A stretch of 64,000 nt of DNA. Source: JALYLC01 sp035696365 (GTDB lineage Bacteria; Actinomycetota; Thermoleophilia; Gaiellales; JALYLC01). The notes under the pieces are model-generated. The model saw only the letters and a list, made by a program, of their open reading frames with translations. It was not told the origin of the DNA and ran no database searches. This document shows positions 7,288-16,540 of the stretch, one piece after another (position 1 is the first letter of the stretch; the number at the start of each line of letters is the position of its first letter). The stretch spans positions 148,159 through 212,158 of the forward strand of contig DASRQS010000052.1 of the NCBI GenBank assembly GCA_035696365.1. Direction: 5' to 3'. The translations under genes were made by a program, and so were the position numbers.

Positions 7288-8951
7288 GCCGCCGCTCCGC
7301 GGCAGAAGCACGAGCCCGTGATCGGGACCGTCGCGTCGGCGACCGCGATGTCGAGGTGCTCCTTGATTGCAGCGGCCTCGGCACACTTGCCGAGCAGCGA
7401 CAGGCACTCGTGGTAGCCGTGCAGGCTCCAGACGTTGCCGGGGTGCCGGCAGGGCCGGCTGAGCGTGTCGTCGAGCCCGAGATCGGCCCGGTACACGGCC
7501 TCCGCCTCCTCCACCTTGCCCTGCTCGAGCAGCAGGGCGCCGAGCGCGTGGCGACTCGGCTGCATCCAGCCCCATGGCTCGTCGTAGGCCAGGTTGTCGT
7601 CCAGCTCGACCGAGCGGCGCAGGTGCGCGAAGGCCTCGTCGAAATCGCCGCTGCGGTAGGCGATCTCGCCGTCGAGCATCTCCGACGCCACCGCCAGGAT
7701 GTCGGCGCAGGTGTTGTTGAAGACGTAACGCGTCTCGGGGAGACGCGTGAGCGCCTCGCGGAAGAGCTGCCGCTGCTCCAGCGCGCGGGCGACGTCACCC
7801 GTGGCTGCGTGGGCCACGCCCTTCGCGTAGTGCAGCATCGCGGTCGTCGCCGCATACAGCACGGGGTCGGCCGGCAGCGGCTCGTCGATGATCTCGCGCC
7901 AGCGCCCGAAGCGCACGAGCACGTGCAGCCGCATGGGCACGAATCCCTCGACCCAATCGGCCATGGGCGGCGTCTCGACGCGCAGCAGCTCCTCGGTGAG
8001 GGTGGCGGCCAGCTCGTCCGCCGCCTCGAGCGCGGGCTCCATCTGCCCGAGGAACAGGGCGCCGTAGATCTTGAAGTGGTGGTTGTGGCAGCGATAGAGC
8101 GTGTAGAAGTTGAGCGCGCCCTCCCGCTCCAGGAACTTCTGGTCGGCCTCGATGGCGCGCTCGTTGCTCGTGATCACCTCGCGGTAGCGGCCGCACAGCA
8201 CGTCGATGTGGGTCGGCATGTGGCGCAGATGTCCCGCGTCGGGAACGAGCTCGCGCAGCTGCTCCGCCGCCGGCGCGGCCCGCTCGGGGAACGGCGACAT
8301 CTCCATTGCATGCACGTACATGTGCAGGAGGCCGGGGTGCGACCTCGCCGAGTCCCCTATCGCCCGCTCCAGCACCGCGAGCGCCTCCAGCGTGTCGGCG
8401 CCCTCCGACGGCTCACCGCTCTGCAGGTCCCAGAGCTGCCAGGGCGTCCGGCAGATGAGCGCCTCGGCGAACAGGCTCGCGACATCCTGGTCGTCGCCGA
8501 ACCGCGCATAGGCGGTGCGCAGGCCCGCGGCGTAGGCGTCACTCCAGAGCGAGAACTCCTCGGGCGGCGTGGACTCCGGGAAGCGGGCGCCCAGAGCCTC
8601 GATCAGCGCCTGCTCCACCGGGTCGCCCCCCGTACTCAGCGAGCGTGCACGCTCGACGGCGGCGCGCGCCGCCACCACCACCTCCGCGAGCTCCTCGGGG
8701 TCGAACGCGTCCCAGTCCTTGTTGTAGTTCGGGCCCAGCGCGTAGGCGATGCCCCAGTGCGCCATCGCACAGGCCGGATCCGCCTCGGCCGCCCGCTGGA
8801 AGCAGCGCACCGCCTCCTCGTGGTTGAAGCCGTAGGCCCAGACCAACCCTCGATCGAACCAGGCCTGCGCATCGGCCGAGGAGGTCGAGACCGGCCGGGT
8901 GTACGAGCCGAGGTCGTACGCGTAGTCGATCACGGTGGCCGATTCTCGCAC
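7284..8951 (-). CDS. TPR-repeat protein heading the selenoprotein operon
   Basis: A 555-residue protein (GTG start) built of helical TPR-type repeats: 'WFDRGLVWAYGFNHEEAVRCF' near residue 31, and 'GEIAYRSGDFDEAFAHLRRSVELDD' and 'ALGALLLEQGKVEEAEAVYRADL' towards the C-terminus. The central part is histidine-rich ('MYVHAME', 'HLRHMPTHIDVL', 'RCHNHHFK'), which could bind metal. It ends in 'GSCFCRG', a CxC tail. There is no signal peptide. It is translationally coupled to the CMD pair downstream, so a scaffold or redox partner role is plausible but unproven. Confidence 0.8.
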   Translation of the reverse strand: MRESATVIDYAYDLGSYTRPVSTSSADAQAWFDRGLVWAYGFNHEEAVRCFQRAAEADPACAMAHWGIAYALGPNYNKDWDAFDPEELAEVVVAARAAVERARSLSTGGDPVEQALIEALGARFPESTPPEEFSLWSDAYAAGLRTAYARFGDDQDVASLFAEALICRTPWQLWDLQSGEPSEGADTLEALAVLERAIGDSARSHPGLLHMYVHAMEMSPFPERAAPAAEQLRELVPDAGHLRHMPTHIDVLCGRYREVITSNERAIEADQKFLEREGALNFYTLYRCHNHHFKIYGALFLGQMEPALEAADELAATLTEELLRVETPPMADWVEGFVPMRLHVLVRFGRWREIIDEPLPADPVLYAATTAMLHYAKGVAHAATGDVARALEQRQLFREALTRLPETRYVFNNTCADILAVASEMLDGEIAYRSGDFDEAFAHLRRSVELDDNLAYDEPWGWMQPSRHALGALLLEQGKVEEAEAVYRADLGLDDTLSRPCRHPGNVWSLHGYHECLSLLGKCAEAAAIKEHLDIAVADATVPITGSCFCRGAAA

Positions 8952-8964
8952 ACGGCGCTGCGAA

Positions 8965-9606
8965 CTATCCCGCGGCTCGCTCCGCTCGCTCCCGGATCCC
9001 CCGGAGCATGCCCCGGCTCATGACGAAGCTGACCAGCTGGACGGGCTCGACGAGCAGCGGGCTCCACCAGCGCGAGTAGCCGTAGCGCTCGCGCACCACC
9101 AGCCGCGTCGCCCCGCCGGGCGCGTCGAGCAGCACGAACGCCCAGGTGCAGTCATACGGCGGAGCCACGTTGCCCATCGGCACGCCGCCGCGGATCACCA
9201 GGGCTCGCCCGGGATCGACGACGACGGCGATGAGCGCGATCTCGGGATGGAGCCTGACCGGATCGCCGATCGAGACGTGCTGCCACTCGGGATGGATGCG
9301 GTCGGCGCTGTGCAGATCGCAGCCCAGGAGGTTCTCGAGGGCGTCGTAGGTGTAGAAGCCGCCGCGCCCCTGCCCGAGCTGGGCGATCCACGGCCAGACC
9401 GCGGCGGGAGCGGCGCCGATCGTGATCGCGCGTGTCGCCGTGATGTCGGCCCGAGCCATGAGCTCGTCGCCGGGCAGGTGAGCGCTCAGCTCCGCGTCGC
9501 TCGCCCCCCAGCGCAGGTAGCGGCGGCGGGCGAGACGGCCGGCGAGCACCGCCGCCCCGAAGCCGATGACGAGACTCGACCTGGCGTATCTGTGCGAAGC
9601 GCGCAT
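8965..9606 (-). CDS. SRPBCC-fold (START-like) protein with N-terminal membrane segment
   Basis: A 213-residue protein. A hydrophobic segment near residues 10-25 is followed by an SRPBCC-like domain: 'ITIGAAPAAVWPWIAQLGQGRGGFYTYDALENLLG' is the family's usual opening (positions 9290-9430), and 'ATRLVVRERYGY' the usual central strand. Such domains bind hydrophobic ligands, but no ligand can be assigned here. The ATG at 9606 is used because AGGAAGG lies upstream; a longer in-frame start at 9648 is possible. It is divergent from the universal stress gene across a 231-base gap. Confidence 0.75.
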   Translation of the reverse strand: MRASHRYARSSLVIGFGAAVLAGRLARRRYLRWGASDAELSAHLPGDELMARADITATRAITIGAAPAAVWPWIAQLGQGRGGFYTYDALENLLGCDLHSADRIHPEWQHVSIGDPVRLHPEIALIAVVVDPGRALVIRGGVPMGNVAPPYDCTWAFVLLDAPGGATRLVVRERYGYSRWWSPLLVEPVQLVSFVMSRGMLRGIRERAERAAG

Positions 9607-9837
9607 GGAAGAGGTGCCTTCCTCTGTGGGCGACGGGCGCGTGAGCATTCCGGCGCCCGCTGTCCCTCAGCATGCTCCCTCCCGGCGCCCGGCGCAGCGC
9701 AACAAACCCGCACACATCCGCTGCGGAAAACCCGCCGCGCAATCGAGGGACGACACCGAAGCCACCGCCACCCGCCGCGACGACCATACGTTTGCAGGTC
9801 GCGATGTGGCGGCCACCCATTCACAGCGGAGGCACCC

Positions 9838-10260
9838 ATGTTCAACACCGTCGTTCTCGCACTGGACGGCTCCGACTCGTCCGATCGTGCACTCGAGTAC
9901 GCGACGACGCTCGCCAAGGACCAGGGAAGCGCCGTGCACGTCATCCACGTGCGCGAGATCTTCGTCGGTCGCGGCGGCGGGCCCGTCCCGCTCAACGAGC
10001 GCGACCTGCAGACGAAGGTCGAACTGCAGGTCGAGGGGCTCACCGCGGCCGGCGTCAACGCCGACCTCGAGACCCATTCGGTGCCCTTCGGGGGCCCCGC
10101 GAACGTGATCGCCGACGCCGCCCAGAGCTCCAAGGCCGACGTCGTCATCACCGGCACGCGCGGCCTCGGCGGCATCTCGGGGCTGCTCCTCGGGAGCGTC
10201 GCGCAGCGCCTGCTGCAGCTCGCCCACTGTCCCGTCCTCGTCATTCCGCCGGCAGCCTGA
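9838..10260 (+). CDS. Universal stress protein (UspA family)
   Basis: A 140-residue single-domain USP. 'VVLALDGSDSSDRALEYA' at the N-terminus and 'GTRGLGGISGLLLGSVAQRLL' near the C-terminus give the G-x2-G-x9-G-S ATP-binding motif, so an ATP-binding type is expected. The ATG at 9838 has GCGGAGG upstream. A second USP-like gene lies 3.2 kb away, beyond a DevS-like kinase and its regulator, an arrangement reminiscent of hypoxia regulons. Confidence 0.92.
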   Translation: MFNTVVLALDGSDSSDRALEYATTLAKDQGSAVHVIHVREIFVGRGGGPVPLNERDLQTKVELQVEGLTAAGVNADLETHSVPFGGPANVIADAAQSSKADVVITGTRGLGGISGLLLGSVAQRLLQLAHCPVLVIPPAA

Positions 10261-10321
10261 CCCCCGCCCGTCCGGTCCTGTGCGCGTCCCAATCGACCAC
10301 CCGAACGGAAGGAACATCCCA

Positions 10322-10951
10322 ATGAGGCGTTGGCTGCAATACGGCGGATTCGCCGCCGGAATCGTCCTGGTGCTCTTCGGCGCCGTGGCCATCTACATGG
10401 GCGTGAGCGGTCGTTCGACCGTGCACGACAACCTGCGCCAGGAGCGCATCGTCGGCTCGGCCGACATGACGCCGGCCGGCATCAAGGCCGAGGCGAAGGC
10501 CGCCGGCCTGACCAACATCGCGCTGCCGACCTGCAGCGTCGCCGGCAAGACCGTCGCTACCGGCGCCGACGCGCGCTGCTTCGCCACCTACATGCGCATC
10601 CACGCCCTCGAGGCGTCCGGTGGCCTCACGTACGCGGAGATGCCGCGCTACGCGACTGCGGACGGCAAGGGCACCAGCGACGCAGCCCTGGCCACGAAGA
10701 CCCCCGGCGGGCAGCCGCTGGACAACCCGGTCCGCGCAGTGTGGGTCAACGAGACCGCGCTCAGCACGGCGCTCAACGTCAGCTATATGGCCGACCAGCT
10801 CGCGCTCTTCGGCGTCGTCGTCGGCATCGCGCTCCTGCTGAGCGGCATCGGCTTCATCGTGCTCGCCGCATTCGGCACCCTGCGCCTCGTCGCAGTGGTA
10901 CGGGAGCCGCCGACTCCGGCCGTACCCACGACCAAGCCCGTCACAGCCTAG
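10322..10951 (+). CDS. Two-helix membrane protein with extracytoplasmic domain, unknown
   Basis: A 209-residue protein with a helix at ~8-30 ('GFAAGIVLVLFGAVAIYMGV'), a ~120-residue exported domain with two Cys ('TCSVAGK' and 'RCFATYMRIHAL') that could form a disulfide, and a second helix at ~165-190. The ATG at 10322 has GGAAGG upstream. It follows the USP gene by 61 bases and may be co-transcribed with it. I recognise the general type, common in actinobacteria, but no function. Confidence 0.7.
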   Translation: MRRWLQYGGFAAGIVLVLFGAVAIYMGVSGRSTVHDNLRQERIVGSADMTPAGIKAEAKAAGLTNIALPTCSVAGKTVATGADARCFATYMRIHALEASGGLTYAEMPRYATADGKGTSDAALATKTPGGQPLDNPVRAVWVNETALSTALNVSYMADQLALFGVVVGIALLLSGIGFIVLAAFGTLRLVAVVREPPTPAVPTTKPVTA

Positions 10952-10980
10952 TCCGTCACCCCGATCAGGCTGGGAACCGG

Positions 10981-11045
10981 CCGCGGTGGGTACGCCCACC
11001 GCGGTCGGCCGTGCACACACCGGGGTCTGACCCCGGTTTGTGCAC
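10981..11045. terminator. Two tandem hairpins between convergent genes
   Basis: The first is a perfect 10-bp stem CCGCGGTGGG with a four-base loop (10981-11004). The second has 16-base arms starting GTGCACAC with one mismatch around the core GGGGTCTGACCCC (11011-11045). The pair lies between genes ending at 10951 (+) and 11052 (-), so bidirectional termination is likely. Confidence 0.75.
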
Positions 11046-11051
11046 GCACCG

Positions 11052-11660
11052 TCAGAGGGCGACGATGCGGTGCTCCAGCGCGTAGCGCACCAGGTCGGCG
11101 CGAGTCGAGAGCCGCAGCTTGTCGAGGATGTGCCGGCGGTGCGCCTCGATCGTGCGCACGCTCAGGAAGAGCTGGCCGGCGATCTCCTGGTTGGTGTAGC
11201 CAAGCGCGATCAGTCGCAGGATCTCGCGCTCGCGCTCGGTCAGATCGTCGTCCGGCTCCTTCATGACGAGTCGCGCGGCGAGTGCCGGATGCACGTAGAT
11301 GCGATCGTCGAGGACGGCGTCGATCGCCGCGCACAGCTCGTCGTCGGCCGCGTCCTTGACCACGTAGCCCTGCGCGCCCAGCTCGAAGGCCTTGCGCGCG
11401 TAGGCCGGCTCGTCCTGCATGGACAGGATCACGACGCGGGCGCCGCCCTCGCGAATGTCCGCGATCGCGTCGAGCCCCGATTCATCGCCGAGCGCGAGAT
11501 CGAGCACCACCACGTCGGGGCTGAGCGTGCGGGCGCGCTCGAGCGCCTCCTGCACGCCCGCCGCCTCGCCGACCACCTCGATGCGACCGCCCGCCTCGAG
11601 CACGAGCCGAACGCCGCTGCGCACGATGCGGTGGTCGTCGACGAGCAGCGCGCGAATCAC
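11052..11660 (-). CDS. NarL/LuxR-family response regulator
   Basis: A 202-residue regulator with a GTG start overlapping the kinase stop (GTGA). The receiver has acidic pair D8-D9, phospho-acceptor D54 ('VVLDLAL') and the conserved Lys in 'YVVKDA'. A LuxR-type helix-turn-helix covers ~135-195 ('LTEREREILRLIALGYTNQ', 'LFLSVRTIEAHRRHI'). It is the cognate regulator of the GAF kinase next to it. The neighbouring USP genes on both sides are likely targets by analogy with DevR/DosR; no DosR-type box was identified. Confidence 0.93.
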   Translation of the reverse strand: MIRALLVDDHRIVRSGVRLVLEAGGRIEVVGEAAGVQEALERARTLSPDVVVLDLALGDESGLDAIADIREGGARVVILSMQDEPAYARKAFELGAQGYVVKDAADDELCAAIDAVLDDRIYVHPALAARLVMKEPDDDLTEREREILRLIALGYTNQEIAGQLFLSVRTIEAHRRHILDKLRLSTRADLVRYALEHRIVAL

Positions 11661-13378
11661 GTCGCGTCCACGCGGGTCTCGAAGCGCACGCGCGCACCGC
11701 CGGCCGCCGGGCGCTCGAGCTCGACCCGCCCGCCCACCATGCGCGCGCGCTCGATCATCCCCTCGACCCCGAGGCCGACCGCGCCCGGGCCGAAGCCCTC
11801 GCCGTCGTCGAGAATCTCGAGCACGAGCTGCTGGTCGACAACCGTCGCGCTGACCTGCGCGTGCGAGGCCTTCGCGTGCCGCACGACGTTGCCCAACGCC
11901 TCCTGCGTGATGCGGTAGGCGGCGGTGGCGATGTCGGGAGACAACCGGTCGAGCCCGTCGCCGAGCTCGGGAGCGATGGCGAGGCCGCTGCGGCGGGCAA
12001 CCGTCACGCACAGGCGCTCGAGGGCCGCGCCCAGCCCGAAGTCGTCGAGTACCTTCGGTCGCAGGTCGGCGATCAGGTCGCGCACGTCCTCGATGGCTGC
12101 CGCGACTCCCTCGCGCGCCTCGTGCAGCGTGGCGCGCTGCTCGTCGTCCGCGACCTCGCGCTCGAGGCGGCGCAGCGCGAAGAGCACCGAGGCGAGCCCG
12201 CCCGCCGTGCGGTCGTGGAGATCCTGCGCGAGGCGCCGCCGCTCGCGCTCCTGCGTCTCGATCACGCGCGAGAGCGTCTCGCGGCCGGCCTCGGCATCGG
12301 CCTGCGTCTGGCGGAGCCTCGCCAGCGCTTCGGCGCGGGCGCGCTCACGTGCGAGCGAGCGCGACGTGCGCACCGCGATCGCGGCGAAGGTCGAGAGCAC
12401 CTGCAGCAACTCCTGCTCGTCGGCGCCGAGCGGCCTCCCGTCCTCGTCATCGGCCGCGAGCAGGACGGCCACGCCCTCGTCGCCGATCAGCACCGGCTGC
12501 GCAATCACGTCGTGCCCGGCGAAGCGGCCGGCCGAGGGGAAGCTCGCCAGCGCCGCGGAGTCGCGGCCGTCCAGGTGGATCGACACGCCGGCCAGCAGCA
12601 CGACGCCGGCGAACGAGCCCTCGATCGGCACCGGCGTGGTGTCGAAGTCCTCGGCATCGGGGCCCGCGGCCACGTCGTAGCGGACGACCCCCGCGAACTC
12701 GTCGGGCACGCCGATCGCGACCAGACGCACACGCAGCAGACGAACCGCCTCCTCCGCCAGCCGGTGCATCGCAACCTTCAGATCCTGCTCGCGCAGGACG
12801 ACCGCGGCCACGCTCGTGAGCGCGACGCGCGCCTCGGCGGCTCGCCGCGCCTGCTCGGCCTGCTCCGTCGCGTCCTGGTAGAGCCGGGCGTTCTCGATCG
12901 CCACCGCCGCCATCCCGGCCAGCAGCAGGGCGACCCGCTCGTCCTCCTCGGTGAACACCCCGTCCGGGGCCTCGGTCAGGTAGAGGTTGCCGAAGATGCC
13001 GCCCCGGCCCTCGACCGGCACGCCGAGGAAGGAGCGCATCGGCGGATGGTTCGGCGGGAAGCCGACCGAGCGCGGATCCTCGGAGAGATCTCGCAAGCGC
13101 AACGGCCGCGCCTCGTCGATGAGCACGCCGAGCACGCCGCGGCCCGTCGGGAGCGCGCCAAGCGCCTCGCGCTCCTCGCGGGTGAGGCCCGTGGTGATGA
13201 AGCGCGTGATGCGGCGGTCGGGACCGAGCACTCCAAGCGCGCAGTAACGGGCGCGCGTCACACGCGCGGCCGCCTCGACGACGGTCTGCAGGGTCTCGTC
13301 GAGATCGAGACCCCGAGCGATGGCAGCCCCCGCCTCGACGACCTCCGCAAGCTTGTCCTGCGTTGGGGGCGCTGCCAT
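11657..13378 (-). CDS. DevS/DosT-like GAF-GAF sensor histidine kinase
   Basis: A 573-residue cytoplasmic kinase: GAF1 (~20-170), GAF2 (~190-345), a HisKA_3 dimerisation domain with the H-box 'RRRLAQDLHDRTAGG' and a HATPase_c domain ending near 570. GAF1 contains 'GFPPNHPPMRSFLGVPV', close to the heme-binding GAF of mycobacterial DevS/DosT, with H111 in the equivalent place. A gas or redox sensing role through heme is therefore inferred. The start at 13378 begins 'MAAPPTQDKLAEVVEAG'. It is transcribed with the response regulator. Confidence 0.9.
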   Translation of the reverse strand: MAAPPTQDKLAEVVEAGAAIARGLDLDETLQTVVEAAARVTRARYCALGVLGPDRRITRFITTGLTREEREALGALPTGRGVLGVLIDEARPLRLRDLSEDPRSVGFPPNHPPMRSFLGVPVEGRGGIFGNLYLTEAPDGVFTEEDERVALLLAGMAAVAIENARLYQDATEQAEQARRAAEARVALTSVAAVVLREQDLKVAMHRLAEEAVRLLRVRLVAIGVPDEFAGVVRYDVAAGPDAEDFDTTPVPIEGSFAGVVLLAGVSIHLDGRDSAALASFPSAGRFAGHDVIAQPVLIGDEGVAVLLAADDEDGRPLGADEQELLQVLSTFAAIAVRTSRSLARERARAEALARLRQTQADAEAGRETLSRVIETQERERRRLAQDLHDRTAGGLASVLFALRRLEREVADDEQRATLHEAREGVAAAIEDVRDLIADLRPKVLDDFGLGAALERLCVTVARRSGLAIAPELGDGLDRLSPDIATAAYRITQEALGNVVRHAKASHAQVSATVVDQQLVLEILDDGEGFGPGAVGLGVEGMIERARMVGGRVELERPAAGGARVRFETRVDAT

Positions 13379-13485
13379 GTGCTCTTTGCACCATATCGCG
13401 TGAGGCTCCGGGCTGCGGATTTCCCGCAGCGCGACGGCGAGCGTACGCCGATGGCAGGCTCCGCAATTCGCGCAAAGCTGCGGGT

Positions 13486-13872
13486 GTGGATCAGGACTCG
13501 CGCAACGGAGCGACACGGCGATTGGTCGCCTACGACGGGTCGTCGTCGGCGCGCCGCGCGCTCCAGCACGCGGCCGCCCTGCATCGCACGGGCGACGACA
13601 TGGGCGTGATCTACGTGCTGGAACCTGGCCACGAGGACGGCGGCTACCTCGCAGAGGCGCTGCTCGCACTGTCCGATCGTGGCATCGACGCGGCGGCGGT
13701 GGCGCGGTCCGGCAATCCCGCCCGCACGATCTGCATGGCCGCGGAGCGGGAGGACTACGACACGATCGTCGTCGGCCGGCGAAACGTGCTCGATTCGGGG
13801 CTGCTGCTGCTCGGCTCCGTCGCGTCGCGCGTCGTGGCCGGCGCGGCCGGAAACGTCGTGGTCGTCGCATGA
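13486..13872 (+). CDS. Universal-stress-like protein
   Basis: A 128-residue USP-fold protein with a GTG start. It keeps 'RLVAYDGSSSARRALQHAA' and the C-terminal 'GRRNVLDSGLLLLGSVASRVV'. The second glycine of the ATP-binding motif is replaced (G-RR-N), so ATP binding is doubtful. It is divergent from the GAF kinase across ~107 bases and its stop overlaps the next ATG (ATGA). The coupling links a stress protein to an acetyltransferase/acyl-CoA synthetase, as with USP-Pat pairs in other actinobacteria. Confidence 0.82.
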   Translation: MDQDSRNGATRRLVAYDGSSSARRALQHAAALHRTGDDMGVIYVLEPGHEDGGYLAEALLALSDRGIDAAAVARSGNPARTICMAAEREDYDTIVVGRRNVLDSGLLLLGSVASRVVAGAAGNVVVVA

Positions 13873-16532
13873 GCACCGCGCTCGAGCGAGACTCCGGCGT
13901 CGCCGACGTCATCCTGCGCGACGGTCGCACCCTGCGCCTGCGCCCACCCTGCCGTGAGGACCGCGAGGGCCTCGCGGCGTTCCTTGCCGGGCTGTCGCCC
14001 GAGAGCCTGCATCAGCGCTTCCACGCCGCCTTGCGCCCGCGCGCCGAGCTCGTCGACCCGTACCTGGATTCCAACTGGCGTGACCGCGGGGCGCTCCTTG
14101 GCGCCGTCGCCGAGGACGGCGGCGAGCGGATCATCGCGCTCGCGAGCTATGCCCGGTTGCGCGACCCGGCCGCCGCCGAGGTTGCGTTCGCGGTGGCCGA
14201 CGCGCATCAGGCACGGGGCATCGCGACGCGCATGCTGGAGCAGCTTGCGCGCCGCGCCGCGGTCGAGGGCATCGAGCGACTGGTGTTCGAGATCCTGCCC
14301 GGCAACGCGCACATGCTGCGGGTCGTGGCCGAGGCGGGCTTCGAGGTCGTCCGCCAGACCGCGCACGGCGTGGTCGAGGCGACCATGCTGATCGATCCGA
14401 CCGGCGCCTCGGCCCTGCGCGCCGACGAGCGCGACCACATCGCCGTCACGGCCTCGCTGCGCGCGTTCCTCGAGCCGGCGAGCGTCGCGGTCTACGGGGC
14501 TTCGGCGCGGCCCGGAACGATCGGCGGCGAGCTCTTCGGAAACGTCCTGGCGGGTGGATTCTCCGGCCGCGTGTATCCGATCAATCGCAAGGGCGAGGCG
14601 GTCGCCGGCGTCCCTGGCCGCGAGAGCCTGCGCGGCGTCGAGCCGGCAGTCGATCTGGCCGTGATCTGCGTGCCGGCCGCAGCCGTCCTCGACGCCGCAG
14701 CGGATGCGCTCGACGCTGGCGTGCGCTCGCTCTGCGTCGTCTCGGCGGGCTTCGCCGAGGTGGGCGCCGAGGGCCTCGCGCTGCAGGAAGCGCTGGTCGC
14801 GCTCGTGCGCTCGCACGGCGGCCGTCTGATCGGCCCCAACTGCCTGGGTATCACGGCCGCGGGCTCACGCCTCAACGCGACCTTCGCCGCTCAGCCCCTC
14901 CCGCCGGGAGGCGTCGGCTTCGCCTCTCAGAGCGGAGCGCTCGGGCTCGCGGTGGTCGAGCAGGCGCGCACACGGGGACTCGGTCTCTCCGCCTTCGCCT
15001 CGCTCGGCAACAAGGCCGACGTCTCGTCCAGCGACTTCCTCGAGTACTGGGAGGACGACGAGGCCACTTCCGTCGTCGCCCTGTACCTCGAGAGCTTCGG
15101 CAATCCCCTGCGCTTCGGGCGCATCGCGCGGCGCGTCGCCAGACGCAAGCCCGTGCTGGCGCTGAAGGGCGGCGCCACGGCGGCCGGCGCCCGCGCCGCG
15201 GCCTCACACACGGCTGCGCTCGCGAGCTCCGAGGTCGCCGTGGACGCCCTGTTCCGCCAGTCCGGCGTGCAGCGAGCCCGGACGCTCTCTGAATTCCTCG
15301 ATGCCGCCGTGCTGCTCTCGTCGCAGCCGCTGCCCCGCGGCCCACGTGTCGCGGTGCTGACCAACGCCGGCGGGCTCGCGATCCTGTGCGCCGACGCCTG
15401 CGCCGCGGAAGGCCTCGAGCTTCCGCCGCCGTCCGCAGCGACGCGCAGCGCGCTGCTCGATGTCCTGCCGGCCGAGGCCGGCCTCGAGAACCCGATCGAC
15501 GTGCTTGGCTCGGCGAGCGCCGAGACGTTCGCGGCGGCCCTGCCGCTCCTGCTTGCGGATCCCGCCTTCGACGCGGTCTGCGTGCTGTTCGCACGGCCGG
15601 TCGTCACCGCCGCCGCGGACGTCGTGCGTGCAGTCGACACGGCGATCGCCCAGGCGGGGCACGACAAACCGGTGGTCGGCGTCTTCCTCTCGGCCGAGCG
15701 CGGGCTCGAGACGGAGCCGCCGGCGCGCGTGGCGCGCTTCGAGTCGCCCGAGGCCGCCGCTCGAGCGCTCGGCGTGGCGGCCCGCCGGGCAGCCTGGCTG
15801 CGCCGGCCCGAGGGCGTGGTGCCCGAGCTCGCGAACATCGATCGTGCCGGGGCCCGGGCCATCGCGGCCGATGCCCTCGAGGGAGTCGACGAGCTGTGGC
15901 TCGACGCCGAACGAAGCCGGCGGCTGCTCGAGGCCTACGGCATCCGCCTCGCACCCGAGGCGCTCGCCGCAACACCCGATGAAGCAGTCCACGCGGCGGC
16001 CGTCATCGGCCTGCCCGTGGTCGTCAAGTCGGCCAAGGCGGGCGCGCACAAGACCGAGTCCGGCGGCGTGGCACTCGACCTCCGCGATGCGGCCGCCGTG
16101 CGTTGTGCTGCCGACAGGATCGGCGGCGCGGTGCTCGTTCAGCCGATGCTGGGAGGCGCCGAGCTGCTCGCAGGCGTCACGCAGGATCCGGTCTTCGGGC
16201 CCCTGGTCGCGATCGGCCTCGGAGGTGTTCAGGCGGAGCTCGTCGCCGCCGTGTCGTTCGCCGTCACACCGCTCACCGACATCGATGCGCTGGAGTTGCT
16301 AGCGGCCGGGCCTGTCGGACGACTGGCCGCGGGCTTTCGCGGTCATCCGCCGCTCGACGCCGGCGCGCTGACCGGCCTCCTCCACCGCCTCTCGGCGCTG
16401 GCGCACGACATTCCCGAGCTAGTCGAGCTCGATCTCAACCCCGTGCTGGCGACCGAGCGCGGCTACCTGGCCATCGACAGGCGCGTGCGCCTGCGCCGGA
16501 CGGCCCCGATCACCCGCGCCAAGACCTGGTAG
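13869..16532 (+). CDS. GNAT acetyltransferase fused to NDP-forming acyl-CoA synthetase (Pat-like)
   Basis: An 887-residue fusion. Residues ~14-170 are a GNAT domain ('HQARGIATRMLEQLARRA' is the acetyl-CoA loop). The rest is an ADP-forming acyl-CoA synthetase: a CoA-binding Rossmann domain near 200-295 ('GASARPGTIGGELFGNVL'), succinyl-CoA-ligase-like domains with the 'SHTAAL' His near residue 447, and an ATP-grasp domain at ~670-885 ('VVKSAKAGAHKTESGGVAL'). Fusions of these modules include lysine acetyltransferases such as Pat/PatZ, where the GNAT domain is C-terminal in E. coli but N-terminal here. Whether the synthetase half is active is unknown; its key His is present. It is translationally coupled to the USP gene. 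Confidence 0.9.
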   Translation: MSTALERDSGVADVILRDGRTLRLRPPCREDREGLAAFLAGLSPESLHQRFHAALRPRAELVDPYLDSNWRDRGALLGAVAEDGGERIIALASYARLRDPAAAEVAFAVADAHQARGIATRMLEQLARRAAVEGIERLVFEILPGNAHMLRVVAEAGFEVVRQTAHGVVEATMLIDPTGASALRADERDHIAVTASLRAFLEPASVAVYGASARPGTIGGELFGNVLAGGFSGRVYPINRKGEAVAGVPGRESLRGVEPAVDLAVICVPAAAVLDAAADALDAGVRSLCVVSAGFAEVGAEGLALQEALVALVRSHGGRLIGPNCLGITAAGSRLNATFAAQPLPPGGVGFASQSGALGLAVVEQARTRGLGLSAFASLGNKADVSSSDFLEYWEDDEATSVVALYLESFGNPLRFGRIARRVARRKPVLALKGGATAAGARAAASHTAALASSEVAVDALFRQSGVQRARTLSEFLDAAVLLSSQPLPRGPRVAVLTNAGGLAILCADACAAEGLELPPPSAATRSALLDVLPAEAGLENPIDVLGSASAETFAAALPLLLADPAFDAVCVLFARPVVTAAADVVRAVDTAIAQAGHDKPVVGVFLSAERGLETEPPARVARFESPEAAARALGVAARRAAWLRRPEGVVPELANIDRAGARAIAADALEGVDELWLDAERSRRLLEAYGIRLAPEALAATPDEAVHAAAVIGLPVVVKSAKAGAHKTESGGVALDLRDAAAVRCAADRIGGAVLVQPMLGGAELLAGVTQDPVFGPLVAIGLGGVQAELVAAVSFAVTPLTDIDALELLAAGPVGRLAAGFRGHPPLDAGALTGLLHRLSALAHDIPELVELDLNPVLATERGYLAIDRRVRLRRTAPITRAKTW

Positions 16533-16540
16533 GGGTCACG

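Noticed and set aside
6719..7855. A 378-codon minus-strand frame that ends at the selenoprotein TGA
   Set aside because: Its first ~300 codons are an out-of-frame shadow of the TPR and small CMD genes; only the last ~80 codons, from 6961, belong to the selenoprotein.
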